Of a stretch of DNA of 64,000 nt, positions 1-7,189 are shown in pieces. The stretch spans positions 62,001 through 126,000 of the forward strand of contig JAUICP010000003.1 of assembly GCA_030427805.1 (NCBI GenBank), given 5' to 3'. The stretch's first letter is position 1; each line of letters opens with the position of its first letter. Made by a program: the position numbers and the translations under genes. Origin of the DNA: Bdellovibrionia bacterium (GTDB lineage Bacteria > Bdellovibrionota > Bdellovibrionia > Bdellovibrionales > JAGQZY01). The notes beneath the pieces are model-generated. The model saw nothing but the letters and a program-made list of their open reading frames with translations. It was not told the origin of the DNA and did not search any database.

Positions 1-27
1 TTTCGTTTTCCATAACCTAAATTTTCC

Positions 28-1506
28 TCAATCTTTGAGTTTCAGTCCCACTTTAGAGGGTAATCCTTTACTTTTATTATAATTCGCATTCATCAGATCG
101 TGCTGCGACTTAACAAATAGCAGACTTAAGTTAATTTGCTGGGAAAGCTCAGAGGTCATCTCAGCAATTTTCTCGGCATTGGCTTCTTTGGAGATAACTC
201 GGTCCTGGAGCATGTGCAGCTCAAAGAGCTGACCCGTCACACGATTTAAGCGCTCGTAGAGAGGAAGATAGTATATTTGCTTTCTAAACTCTCTTGATTT
301 CATTTGTTCAAAAAGTTCGATGAGTTTGTTTTGGCGTTCGAGCCAATTGCTCGAAAACAGTCCCCAAGACTTTCGGTCTTCATTAGTAGATTCTTTTACG
401 AAACTATCGATACTCGTCTTATATTGAGTTCTTAGCGAGTCAACGACATCGGCGATCTCGTTGAGCTCAAGGCGAGCATTCTGTCTGGTTTGTTCATGAA
501 AGCTTCGCAACTCAGCTTTGTAAGACTCATGATTTTCAACTCCGAAAAGATAGCGATGCTCATAGAGATCCTGATCTCCTTTTGCACATGACGTACAAGT
601 CACTTTAACATCGTAAAAACCTGCAGGGATAAACTGCCCTGTGACTTCGCGAATCGGCTGAGTTTGGAATATTTTTGAACTCAAGCTCAACTCGATCACT
701 TTTTGAAAACGATGGGCACCGAGTAGAGTCGTTGGATCGCCACTAATTTGAATACGAACCTGAGAACCCACTGGCAAGTTAGTTGCCGCCATTAATACTG
801 GATCGCGAAGACTCGAATCCTTTTCGATGAGGGTGAAACTCGCTTTTTGTGTTGTTTCTGGGAGTTGACTTACTGAGTATAGCTTTTGCTTTACATCCGA
901 GGGGAGCTCATCAACAAAGCTTTTCTCCGGGCCACTGGTAACAAGTAAAGTCACTCCAATAACGAGGGTCATGATAAAAAGAATCATGGACGCTCTTCTG
1001 TAGAGCCATTCACGGCGGGACATACCAACCGAACTCACCATTCGATCAATCTTAGCCATGTAAGGCGCAGGAATTTTTCCTTTAATCTTCTCGATAATAG
1101 GGCTCTGCACGACTTCGTCGATGATGGTCTCAACACCTGTTTGAACTTGATTCGTAAAACTCAAATCATTTTGATTTTGTTCAAATTGAATTCGATCGAT
1201 TGTTCCGACTCGAGCCGCTCGAGAGAAATCATTGTCGTTCATATTCTTGATCACTTCCGAACCACAGGCCCGGAAACATTCAATTTCTTTAATTTTAGTC
1301 CACTGGGAGAAGCCCGGTCGCCAAATAAAGTGATCGATGGAAATCCACTTTTTAAGAAGATAGCGACTCACCTGTTTTGAGCTTAAAGGGCCGAAATGTC
1401 GCTCATCGCGAAAAATAAACCAATCACTCAACTGGTGACCGTCTTCGATCACTTGTTGATTTACAGGCGAAACAATATGTTGGGTTTCGGAACTTAGTCT
1501 ATCCAC
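28..1506 (-). CDS. GYF_2 (DUF4339) domain membrane protein, function unknown
   Basis: Encodes 492 residues. Residues about 28-75 match the GYF_2 pattern: an aromatic start (WFIFRDERHFGPLS), a central GP and a late W-R-x-G-x-x-x-W segment (IWRPGFSQW). An acidic/polar linker follows, then one hydrophobic helix at about 171-191, and some 300 residues that would lie outside the cytoplasm if the N-terminus is inside. That outer part has a CxxC pair (CTSC) and charged helices. GYF_2 domains are thought to bind proline-rich or membrane partners; the function here is unknown. The start is GTG with no convincing Shine-Dalgarno, but the GYF_2 domain needs this upstream start because the next in-frame ATG lies beyond it. 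It stands alone, followed upstream by a 1 kb repeat-filled gap. A second GYF_2 protein is at 23.5 kb. Confidence 0.75.
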   Translation of the reverse strand: MDRLSSETQHIVSPVNQQVIEDGHQLSDWFIFRDERHFGPLSSKQVSRYLLKKWISIDHFIWRPGFSQWTKIKEIECFRACGSEVIKNMNDNDFSRAARVGTIDRIQFEQNQNDLSFTNQVQTGVETIIDEVVQSPIIEKIKGKIPAPYMAKIDRMVSSVGMSRREWLYRRASMILFIMTLVIGVTLLVTSGPEKSFVDELPSDVKQKLYSVSQLPETTQKASFTLIEKDSSLRDPVLMAATNLPVGSQVRIQISGDPTTLLGAHRFQKVIELSLSSKIFQTQPIREVTGQFIPAGFYDVKVTCTSCAKGDQDLYEHRYLFGVENHESYKAELRSFHEQTRQNARLELNEIADVVDSLRTQYKTSIDSFVKESTNEDRKSWGLFSSNWLERQNKLIELFEQMKSREFRKQIYYLPLYERLNRVTGQLFELHMLQDRVISKEANAEKIAEMTSELSQQINLSLLFVKSQHDLMNANYNKSKGLPSKVGLKLKD

Positions 1507-1686
1507 TCCACTATTTTAGATCGGGAGGTCTAAAGTGGCTATGGCCCTCGACCTATTCAGATCCAAGGTACTTATTTATTTTTAGCGCCATTTTTTTGAC
1601 ACAAAATCGAGAAGAAACAGCACAGGATCAAAGGCTGTTTGAGTCGCTGAGCTTGGCGAAGAAGTTACCTATGGCTCAGGATTAAA

Positions 1687-1872
1687 GGCTGTTTTGCTGG
1701 CTGGGCATGATGATTTTAGTTATGGCTTAGAGTCGCGGTTTTTTTGCTGGTTGGGCGTGATGATTCTAGCTATGGCTTAGAGTGCCAGTTTTTTTGCTGG
1801 TTGGGCATGATGATTCTAGCTATGGCTTAGAGTGCCAGTTTTTTTGCTGGTTGGGCATGATGATTCTAGTCC
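1687..1872. repeat. Tandem array A, 50-bp unit, about 3.5 copies
   Basis: The motif TGGGCATGATGATT recurs at 1702, 1752, 1802 and 1852, an exact 50-bp period, with the intervening TATGGCTTAGAG also conserved. The later copies are nearly identical while the first (about 1687-1740) is more diverged. A still weaker copy may precede it near 1624 (GGATCAAAGGCTG). No open reading frame of interest runs through it. It abuts array B directly. Confidence 0.85.
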
Positions 1873-2120
1873 AAGCTCATGGGCGACGTTCCTACCGATT
1901 CTAATCGACGGAGGCGTCGAAGCTCATGGGCGACGTTCCTACCGATTCTAATCGACAGAGGCGTCGAAGCTCATGGGCGACGTTCCTACCGATTCTAATC
2001 GACGGAGGCGTCGAAGCTCATGGGTGACGATCCTACCGACTCCAATCGACAGAGGCGTCGAAGCTCATGGGCGACGTTCCTACCGATTCTAATCGACGGA
2101 GGCGTCGAAGCTCATGGGCG
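1873..2120. repeat. Tandem array B, 47-bp unit, five copies plus a partial
   Basis: AAGCTCATGGGCGAC begins at 1873, 1920, 1967, 2014, 2061 and 2108, an exact 47-bp period. Every unit contains two small inverted repeats: CGATTCTAATCG, and CGACGGAGGCGTCG, which could fold with a GAGG loop. Copies alternate GACGGAGG and GACAGAGG at the same position (G, A, G, A, G), so the array probably grew partly in 94-bp steps. The fourth copy carries extra substitutions. Confidence 0.9.
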
Positions 2121-2239
2121 AAGGCCGTTGCGAGAGCTTTTTCCGTCATAAGGCTTGAAAAAACCGGATCAAAGCATGCCTTTAATAATTCTTAAGAAGG
2201 CAAAGTGATTTAGACTAAAATTAAGACTATTTCGTGACC

Positions 2240-2383
2240 TCCGCTGGATCCTTAATACGAGTGGCTCGCTGAATCCTAATAACTATTAGTCCGCAGGACC
2301 CTAACTAATAGCTCGCTGGATCCTAACTATTAGCCCGCAGGCCCCTATTAACTATTGGCCTGCCGGTTCCTTAATACCTGTAG
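2240..2383. repeat. Degenerate array C, about 22-25 bp unit, six copies
   Basis: Six imperfect units follow the pattern C-CGCTGGATCCTAACTATTAG, with alternating GCTGGATCC and GCAGGACCC forms, from 2240 to about 2383. Together with arrays A and B it fills most of the 1011-base gap between the first gene and motA. About 130 bases remain between it and motA, which must hold the motA promoter. I could not assign -35/-10 boxes there with confidence. Confidence 0.65.
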
Positions 2384-2517
2384 TGACTCAATTTCTTCTA
2401 AAACCCGTCGCTTAACTTAGACTTTTATCGGGCTGGCGCCCTAAATAGCACCAAACTGGACTCTAAACGGGTTCGAGAACTTCCGATATTTTAAACAGAA
2501 GAAAAGGGAGCTAAATC

Positions 2518-3345
2518 GTGAATGTATCTTCGCTTTTAGGATTAATACTCGCACTCGTGGTGTTCTTAATCGTGGCATTGACCTCGGTAAAGAATCCCGT
2601 GGTATTTCTGGATTGGCACGCAGGCTTGATTGTGATCGGTGGTACTTTCGCAGCCACACTTCTTAGTTTCTCTGGGAAGAACATGATTAAACTCATGAAA
2701 ATCTTCTTAGTGAAAATTCTTCGAGGCAATCAGCAGCAATATGCAGATCTGATTAACGAGATCGTCGATTTAGCCAAGGGATATCGCGAAAACGATGCTT
2801 ATCTGGCGCAAGCTGCGGAAAATATTAAAAACCCCTTTCTCAAAGAAGCTGTTGAATTAATTTCTGAAGGTGGTCTCACTTCTCACGAGATTGACCAAAT
2901 TTTAGTGAAACGTGCAAAGACGACGAACAAGCGCTATGAGGAAGATGCACATATGTTCACAACGCTCGCAAAGTTCCCGCCTGCGTTCGGACTTCTTGGC
3001 GCCGTGGTCGGGATGGTTTCGTTAATGCAGAACTTAGGTGGAGCGGACGCAATTAAAGGTGTTGGCCCCGCCATGGCCGTTGCCCTCGTTGCCACCCTTT
3101 ACGGGATTGCAATCGCCAACTTTATTTTTATTCCACTTGGAGAGAACCTCTCTAAGTTTAATAGGCAAGACAAAACGATGCGTACAATGGTCATCGACGG
3201 CATGAAAATGGTTCGAGCCAAGAAACACCCCCTACTCGTCGAAGAAAATATTAAAAGTTATATTTTACCGAGTGAAAGGGAGCTGTTCGAACAAGCGAAA
3301 GCTGGAGCCGGTGGCGACACCCCTTCGGACCAAGAGGCCGCATAG
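2518..3345 (+). CDS. motA: Flagellar motor stator protein MotA
   Basis: Encodes 275 residues, usual for MotA/PomA. With MotB it forms the ion-conducting stator that drives flagellar rotation. Hydrophobic helices lie at about 3-22, 33-52, 150-172 and 182-204, with a cytoplasmic loop of about 95 residues between helices 2 and 3. The helix 3 segment (KFPPAFGLLGAVVGM) and helix 4 segment (GPAMAVALVATLYGI) are the family signature, including the conserved proline of the GPAMAVA motif. The start is GTG, supported by AAGGGAG at 2504-2510. motB follows in the same direction but 310 bases away, separated by a direct repeat array, which is unusual because motA and motB are normally adjacent. A stator using H+ or Na+ cannot be told apart from this sequence alone. 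Confidence 0.96.
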   Translation: MNVSSLLGLILALVVFLIVALTSVKNPVVFLDWHAGLIVIGGTFAATLLSFSGKNMIKLMKIFLVKILRGNQQQYADLINEIVDLAKGYRENDAYLAQAAENIKNPFLKEAVELISEGGLTSHEIDQILVKRAKTTNKRYEEDAHMFTTLAKFPPAFGLLGAVVGMVSLMQNLGGADAIKGVGPAMAVALVATLYGIAIANFIFIPLGENLSKFNRQDKTMRTMVIDGMKMVRAKKHPLLVEENIKSYILPSERELFEQAKAGAGGDTPSDQEAA

Positions 3346-3360
3346 TGATTTTGCTTAATT

Positions 3361-3552
3361 GAGAACTCGTTGAATCGGGTTCAGTTGATTTGGGACTCGT
3401 TGAATCGGGTTCAGTTGATTTGGGACTCGTTGAATCGGGTTCAGTTGATTTGGGACTCGTTGGATCGGGTTCAGTTGATTTGGGACTCGTTGGATCGGGT
3501 TCAGTTGATTTGGGACTCGTTGGATCGAGTTCGACTGGTGAGGGACTCGCGG
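3361..3552. repeat. Tandem array D, 30-bp unit, six copies, between motA and motB
   Basis: The unit reading ACTCGTTGAATCGGGTTCAG plus TTGATTTGGG repeats exactly every 30 bp from 3361 to 3540, with a partial copy after it. The first three copies read TTGAATC and the next three TTGGATC, so a block duplication or gene conversion is likely. The array ends in the 14-bp palindrome CGGATTTAAATCCG (3550-3563). Because 30 is divisible by three, several frames stay open through it, but these are not believable genes. The remaining bases to motB hold only its ribosome binding site. Confidence 0.93.
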
Positions 3553-3655
3553 ATTTAAATCCGACAAACAGGACGGGGCCTCACTAGCGATACAGAGTAC
3601 GTGATAGATAAAAAAATAGTCGGAACATATTTCGACTCAGGAGTAAAAAAGGCAA

Positions 3656-4363
3656 ATGTCAGCATTAGAAGATCAAGAATTTGAAGATGATGCCCTCCTC
3701 GATGACGAGGATGACGCCCCTAAGGAGCACGACACCGAAGGTGTATGGCTGATAAGTTACGCGGATATGATGACTCTGCTAATGGGCTTCTTCGCTCTTC
3801 TTACTTCAATGTCTTCTTTTAACGAAGAACAGTTCAAAGAAACGGCCGAAGAGGCAGCCCTCTATTTTGGTGGAGAAGTGGTTTCTGCCTACGAAAACCT
3901 GGGAAAAGCCATTGAAAAGTTGATCGCCAAAAAGGGACTCGAAGAACAAGTTCAAATTAAGGTGAGCAAAACGGGTATCACTCTCACCTTTGAGGGAACT
4001 CTCTTTTTTAGTTCCGGTTCATTTCAGTTGAGAGAAGGCGCTACCCTACTCATGGATCAGCTCCTGCAAATTCTCGATCAAGAGGCTCACAATAAAAAAT
4101 TTCTTATCGAAGGTCATACAGATGATGTTCCTATTAACAAGGGTATCATCCGCAGTAACTGGGAATTGAGTTCGCTTCGAGCGACAGCCGTCGCCCGTCT
4201 ATTTGAAAAATACCAGTTTAAGCGCGACCAAATCCTCACTATTGGTTTTGGAGAAACCCGCCCGGTTCTTCGCAATCGCGATGAACAAGGGAAAGCGATT
4301 TCTAAGAACCAAGACCAAAACCGCCGAGTCGTTCTCAAGGTTATGGACACCCTGCCGTTCTAG
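3656..4363 (+). CDS. motB: Flagellar motor stator protein MotB
   Basis: Encodes 235 residues. A very acidic cytoplasmic tail (1-28) leads into a single helix (about 30-50) that starts with WLISYADMMTLL. D37 matches the proton-carrying aspartate of MotB. The C-terminal half (about 118-230) is an OmpA-like peptidoglycan-binding domain with the signature IEGHTDDVPI and later GFGETRPV and NRRVVL. It anchors the MotA/MotB stator to the cell wall. The start is backed by CAGGAG about 11 bases upstream. It lies 310 bases after motA in the same direction; whether both share a transcript through array D is open. No plus-strand terminator is visible after it. Confidence 0.96.
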   Translation: MSALEDQEFEDDALLDDEDDAPKEHDTEGVWLISYADMMTLLMGFFALLTSMSSFNEEQFKETAEEAALYFGGEVVSAYENLGKAIEKLIAKKGLEEQVQIKVSKTGITLTFEGTLFFSSGSFQLREGATLLMDQLLQILDQEAHNKKFLIEGHTDDVPINKGIIRSNWELSSLRATAVARLFEKYQFKRDQILTIGFGETRPVLRNRDEQGKAISKNQDQNRRVVLKVMDTLPF

Positions 4364-4370
4364 TTGCATT

Positions 4371-4454
4371 AATAAAAAAAGCCCCGACAGAGCGACGTAA
4401 TAAAAAAAGCCCCGACAGAGCGACGTAATAAAAAAAGCCCCGACAGAGCGACGG
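4371..4454. repeat. Tandem array E: 28-bp unit, three copies of half a terminator
   Basis: AATAAAAAAAGCCCCGACAG followed by AGCGACGT is repeated at 4371, 4399 and 4427. Only the third copy continues into CGGGGC and so completes a hairpin. The duplicated unit is therefore the A-tract plus one arm and loop of the minus-strand terminator described next. The copies are essentially identical, so the expansion looks recent. Confidence 0.9.
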
Positions 4455-4457
4455 GGC
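4430..4457 (-). terminator. Rho-independent terminator read on the minus strand
   Basis: The plus strand shows seven A, then GCCCCG (4437-4442), a nine-base loop and CGGGGC (4452-4457). Read on the minus strand this is a GC-rich stem followed by seven T, a textbook intrinsic terminator. No minus-strand protein gene lies immediately to its right, which raises the question of what transcript it ends. Confidence 0.75.
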
Positions 4458-4520
4458 CTAAGAGAGAGATGATGGTTGTGCTGAGGAACTCATCCTTACT
4501 TTTTCTCCAGCACAAAAGGT
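4430..4520 (-). ncRNA. Candidate small RNA ending at the minus-strand terminator
   Basis: On the minus strand, upstream of the terminator, an 8-bp inverted repeat TTGTGCTG/CAGCACAA (4476-4483 and 4508-4515) could form a second stem-loop, separated from the terminator by a pyrimidine-rich single strand. Two hairpins with a terminal T-tract and no coding gene is the layout of many bacterial small RNAs. I found no convincing -35/-10 pair upstream, so the 5' end is unknown and the call is tentative. A leaderless antisense transcript is an alternative. Confidence 0.3.
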
Positions 4521-4793
4521 TCACGAGAGGGGTAGAGGTCAATCCTTGACTTGAACCTAGATTACCAAAAAGAGTGTAAAGCCACTGCAAAAGCCTCATT
4601 TTGTAGCCGTTAATTTACAATGGCCATGCTTTTTAAACTAGAATCCGTTGAGAACTTGTTACCATCGACTCAATCTGAAGACTGCCCTGGCGTGTTAAGA
4701 TGTTGTCCATTCACGAGTCCCACAACAACGAATCCCTGTTTTCGTATTCATCACTAAAAATTTAGTTCAGTTCTACAAAAAAACATTTCTGTT

Positions 4794-5462
4794 TTGACAT
4801 CGCTGGTTTATTATTCTATATTCTCAAGTAATTTGAAAAATCAGACGAACTTTTTTAAAAACTTAGAGACGAACCCTGGTCGGATTAAGGGAAAGCAGGG
4901 GGCGAAATCCAGAGGACGACCTCGAATCCGTCCTCCTAAAAGCTTTGGGGGCTCTTATTTTAAAAACTATAACCCTAGAGAACAGCGACCTATCAATCAA
5001 AATCAGGCACTACACCTTGTTCTCAAATCGTCTCAAGCAACGGGGGTTCGCTCTTTCAAAAACAAAAAATTCGAAATAAAAATTTGGCAAATCATCAAAA
5101 AACATGCTCAAAAGAACTCTATTAAAATCTACGAGTACGCCAATGCGGGAAACCATCTGCATCTCTTAATTCGGGTTAAGAGAAGGGACTTTTATAATAA
5201 ATTTATTCGAACGATCACCGGGTTAATTGCAAGGCTTGTTAAATCCATCGAAAACGGGGCACCAATAGTGAAATCATTTTGGGACTCTCGCCCTTATTCA
5301 AGAATCGTTGGTTTTCGAGGTCGAGAATTTAAGATGGTTAAACTTTACCTCACGAGAAATACCTTCGAGGCGATCGGATTTATACCCAAAATAAAGCGTT
5401 CTAAAAAACTAAACTCGGAATGGAAAGAGTTTTGGTATCGCCTCGTCTCAGTTCCGGGCTAA
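4794..5462 (+). CDS. REP-associated / IS200-like tyrosine transposase (Y1_Tnp family)
   Basis: Encodes up to 222 residues. The HxH pair of the HUH endonuclease fold is seen at H121 and H123 (NAGNHLHLLIRV), and a candidate nucleophilic tyrosine is Y185 in the later helix (VKLYLTRNTFEAIGF). This spacing fits single-stranded DNA transposases of the IS200/RAYT type. The N-terminus (PKSFGGSYFKNYNPREQRPI) has the R/P-rich look of chromosomal single-copy members. The start is uncertain: the longest form uses TTG at 4794 with no clear ribosome binding site. No insertion sequence ends or target duplications are visible, so it is more likely a domesticated RAYT than a complete mobile element. Whether it relates to the repeat arrays around it is unknown. 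Confidence 0.8.
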   Translation: MTSLVYYSIFSSNLKNQTNFFKNLETNPGRIKGKQGAKSRGRPRIRPPKSFGGSYFKNYNPREQRPINQNQALHLVLKSSQATGVRSFKNKKFEIKIWQIIKKHAQKNSIKIYEYANAGNHLHLLIRVKRRDFYNKFIRTITGLIARLVKSIENGAPIVKSFWDSRPYSRIVGFRGREFKMVKLYLTRNTFEAIGFIPKIKRSKKLNSEWKEFWYRLVSVPG

Positions 5463-5839
5463 AACCAACAGTCACTCGCTCTTTGCTATCTTGCGACGAC
5501 GCCGACTCCGCTCAAAAAAACACCCCCCCTGCACCAAGTGCCATTAGCAACCGCACCAAGCGCTATCAGTAACAGCTCGAAGTGTAGCCAGTCCAAACAC
5601 CACGTGAAATGACTCTCGGCCATCGGCGACCACTAAAGAACAGCAACCGCTCGAAGCGGAGCCACCCCACCAACACGCAACCATCCCTACCCACCGCCCA
5701 ACCACCCCTCCAGATCAATGCCAAAGAGCGACAAAAAGACTCCCCTTGAAATGTAAAAAACTATTACGTGGCTTTTACAGGGGATTTACACGCTTTTCTA
5801 AAATCCTGTGATATTTTTTATACTTACAGGAGGTATTTC
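5463..5839. other. Non-coding gap with a C-rich, G-poor plus strand
   Basis: No credible gene. The stretch 5641-5720 is strongly C-rich on the plus strand (many CACC and CCACC runs). Two related segments, CAGCTCGAAGTGTAGCCA near 5573 and CCGCTCGAAGCGGAGCCA near 5647, may be degenerate palindromic repeats of the kind that sit beside RAYT genes. The last 80 bases before 5840 are AT-rich and should contain the promoter of the response regulator. TATACT at 5819 is too close to the Shine-Dalgarno to be a persuasive -10 box. Confidence 0.4.
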
Positions 5840-6640
5840 ATGATAAATTTAGCATTCAATCAGTCCACAAACGGTTTTGGACAAATAGAGCAAGACGCAG
5901 ACTCGAAAGGACTCAAACCCATGAGCGATAAGCGCCGAATTTTAATAGTTGAGGATGAAGATTCAATCGCCCAAGGTCTGATTGATGTATTTGTTTTTCA
6001 CGGCTTCGAAGTAGACCGAGTCGCCGATGGAGGCGAGGGTTTACAAAAAGCTCAATCTGGCAATTACGACCTTTTACTTCTAGACGTCATGTTGCCGACG
6101 ATGGATGGTTTCACAATTTGTAATAACATTCGAAAAGAAGATCGCAGCCAACCCATCATAATGCTCACAGCAAAAACCTCCGAAGAAGACATTATCACGG
6201 GACTCACTCTCGGTGCCGACGACTATATCTCCAAACCATTTTCAGTCAGAGAACTCGTTCTTCGAGTCGAAGCTGTTCTTAAAAGAACCAGCAAAGAAGA
6301 AAAAGTATTCGATGAAATTCAGATTGGTAATTACCTCAAAGTCGATGCCGTTAATCTTAAGGGTGAGTATCTTGACGAAACCGTCACTGAAGAAGCCATA
6401 TTTACTCGTAGAGAAGTTGATATTCTCAAATACTTGGCCCAAAACTCTCACCGCCCCGTCGGTCGCGATGAACTTCTTGAAAAAGTTTGGGGATACGCCA
6501 GTGGTTCAAATATCGAAACTCGAACAGTTGACATTCACATCGCCAAACTTAGAAAGAAAACAGAACCACAGCCCAAAGAACCCGTTCACCTTATAACGGT
6601 TCGTGGCGAAGGTTACCGACTGATTTCGAGTCAGACTTAA
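5840..6640 (+). CDS. OmpR/PhoB-family response regulator
   Basis: Encodes 266 residues from ATG 5840, which has a near-perfect Shine-Dalgarno (AGGAGG, 5829-5834). An alternative ATG at 5921 (MSDKRR) is preceded by AAAGGA and would give the usual family length and start. The receiver domain begins RRILIVEDEDS; the phosphoacceptor aspartate is D82 from the first start (LLLLDVMLP). The lysine of the active site is in the ISKPFS segment. The C-terminal half is a winged helix with RREVDILKYL, the recognition helix region RTVDIHIAKLRKK and a final RGEGYRLIS. It likely binds DNA when phosphorylated by the histidine kinase encoded at 7190, its downstream neighbour. The last eight codons, including the stop, form the first unit of a long repeat array. 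Confidence 0.93.
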   Translation: MINLAFNQSTNGFGQIEQDADSKGLKPMSDKRRILIVEDEDSIAQGLIDVFVFHGFEVDRVADGGEGLQKAQSGNYDLLLLDVMLPTMDGFTICNNIRKEDRSQPIIMLTAKTSEEDIITGLTLGADDYISKPFSVRELVLRVEAVLKRTSKEEKVFDEIQIGNYLKVDAVNLKGEYLDETVTEEAIFTRREVDILKYLAQNSHRPVGRDELLEKVWGYASGSNIETRTVDIHIAKLRKKTEPQPKEPVHLITVRGEGYRLISSQT

Positions 6641-7043
6641 GGGCGCCGAACGAGTCCCAACTGATTTCGAGTCAGTCCTAGGGATCCCGAGCAAGCCCCC
6701 GACTGATCTCGAGTCAGTCCCAGGGGCACCGAACGAGACTCAACTGATTTCGAGTCAGACTTAAGGGCGCCGAACGAGACTCAAGCGCTCCGAGCGAGCC
6801 CCCGACTGATTTCGAGTCAGACTCAAGGGCGCCGAACGAGACTCAGGGGCACCGAACGAGACTCAAGCGCTCCGAAAGAGCCCCGACTGATTTCGAGTCA
6901 GTCCTAGGGATCCCGAAAGAGCCCGACTGATTTCGAGTCAGTCCTAGGGATCCCGAACGAGTCCCGACTGATTTCGAGTCAGACTTAGGGGCACCGAACG
7001 AGCCTCAGGCGCGCCGAACGAGACTCAACTGATTTCGAATCGG
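6617..7043. repeat. Modular array F seeded from the 3' end of the response regulator gene
   Basis: CTGATTTCGAGTCAG, or a one or two base variant, occurs about nine times between 6620 and 7043 (near 6620, 6661, 6703, 6744, 6806, 6887, 6927, 6968 and 7029). The common spacing is about 41 bp, made of this 15-mer plus a GGGCGCCGAACGAG-type or GGGATCCCGA-type module. In places an extra 20-bp module (GACTCAAGCGCTCCGAACGA) is inserted, giving 61- or 81-bp steps. The first copy is coding: it encodes the last residues RLISSQT and the TAA stop of the response regulator. The array fills most of the 549-base gap before the kinase gene. Confidence 0.88.
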
Positions 7044-7066
7044 CCCTAAGTCGAAGACTGAGTTGA

Positions 7067-7141
7067 CAGACCGACTTACCAAAAGTCAGTCTGAAAAAAT
7101 AAACGGCAATAATCCTCTAGCTGAGTCCATTCAGCTAGAGG
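7067..7141 (+). promoter_or_regulatory. Two stem-loops in the leader of the histidine kinase gene
   Basis: The first inverted repeat (7067-7093) pairs CAGACCGACTT with AAGTCAGTCTG with one mismatch and a short loop. The second (7114-7141) is a perfect 11-bp stem, CCTCTAGCTGA with TCAGCTAGAGG, and a 6-base loop. Neither is followed by a T-tract on either strand, so they are not clear terminators. They could be an attenuating or stabilising leader structure or the 3' end of the regulator mRNA. Confidence 0.5.
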
Positions 7142-7189
7142 AAAAGTTTAGAAGGAAAAAGGACTGCCGCAAAATCGAAAGCAGTCGAA

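Noticed and set aside
1873-2120. CRISPR array
   Set aside because: Units are directly contiguous 47-bp copies without unique spacers, and no cas gene is present.
3370-3587. Open frames through the 30-bp array encoding repeated NRVQLIWDSL- or GLVESGSVDL-type peptides
   Set aside because: The period is a multiple of three and lacks stops, so open frames arise automatically on both strands; no ribosome binding site or codon bias supports them.
4369-4599. Minus-strand 76-residue open frame over the terminator region
   Set aside because: It runs through the terminator repeats and has no start signal; a small RNA is a better explanation of that strand.
5768-5839. Upstream GTG start adding 24 residues to the response regulator
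   Set aside because: No ribosome binding site there, whereas AGGAGG lies just before the ATG at 5840.
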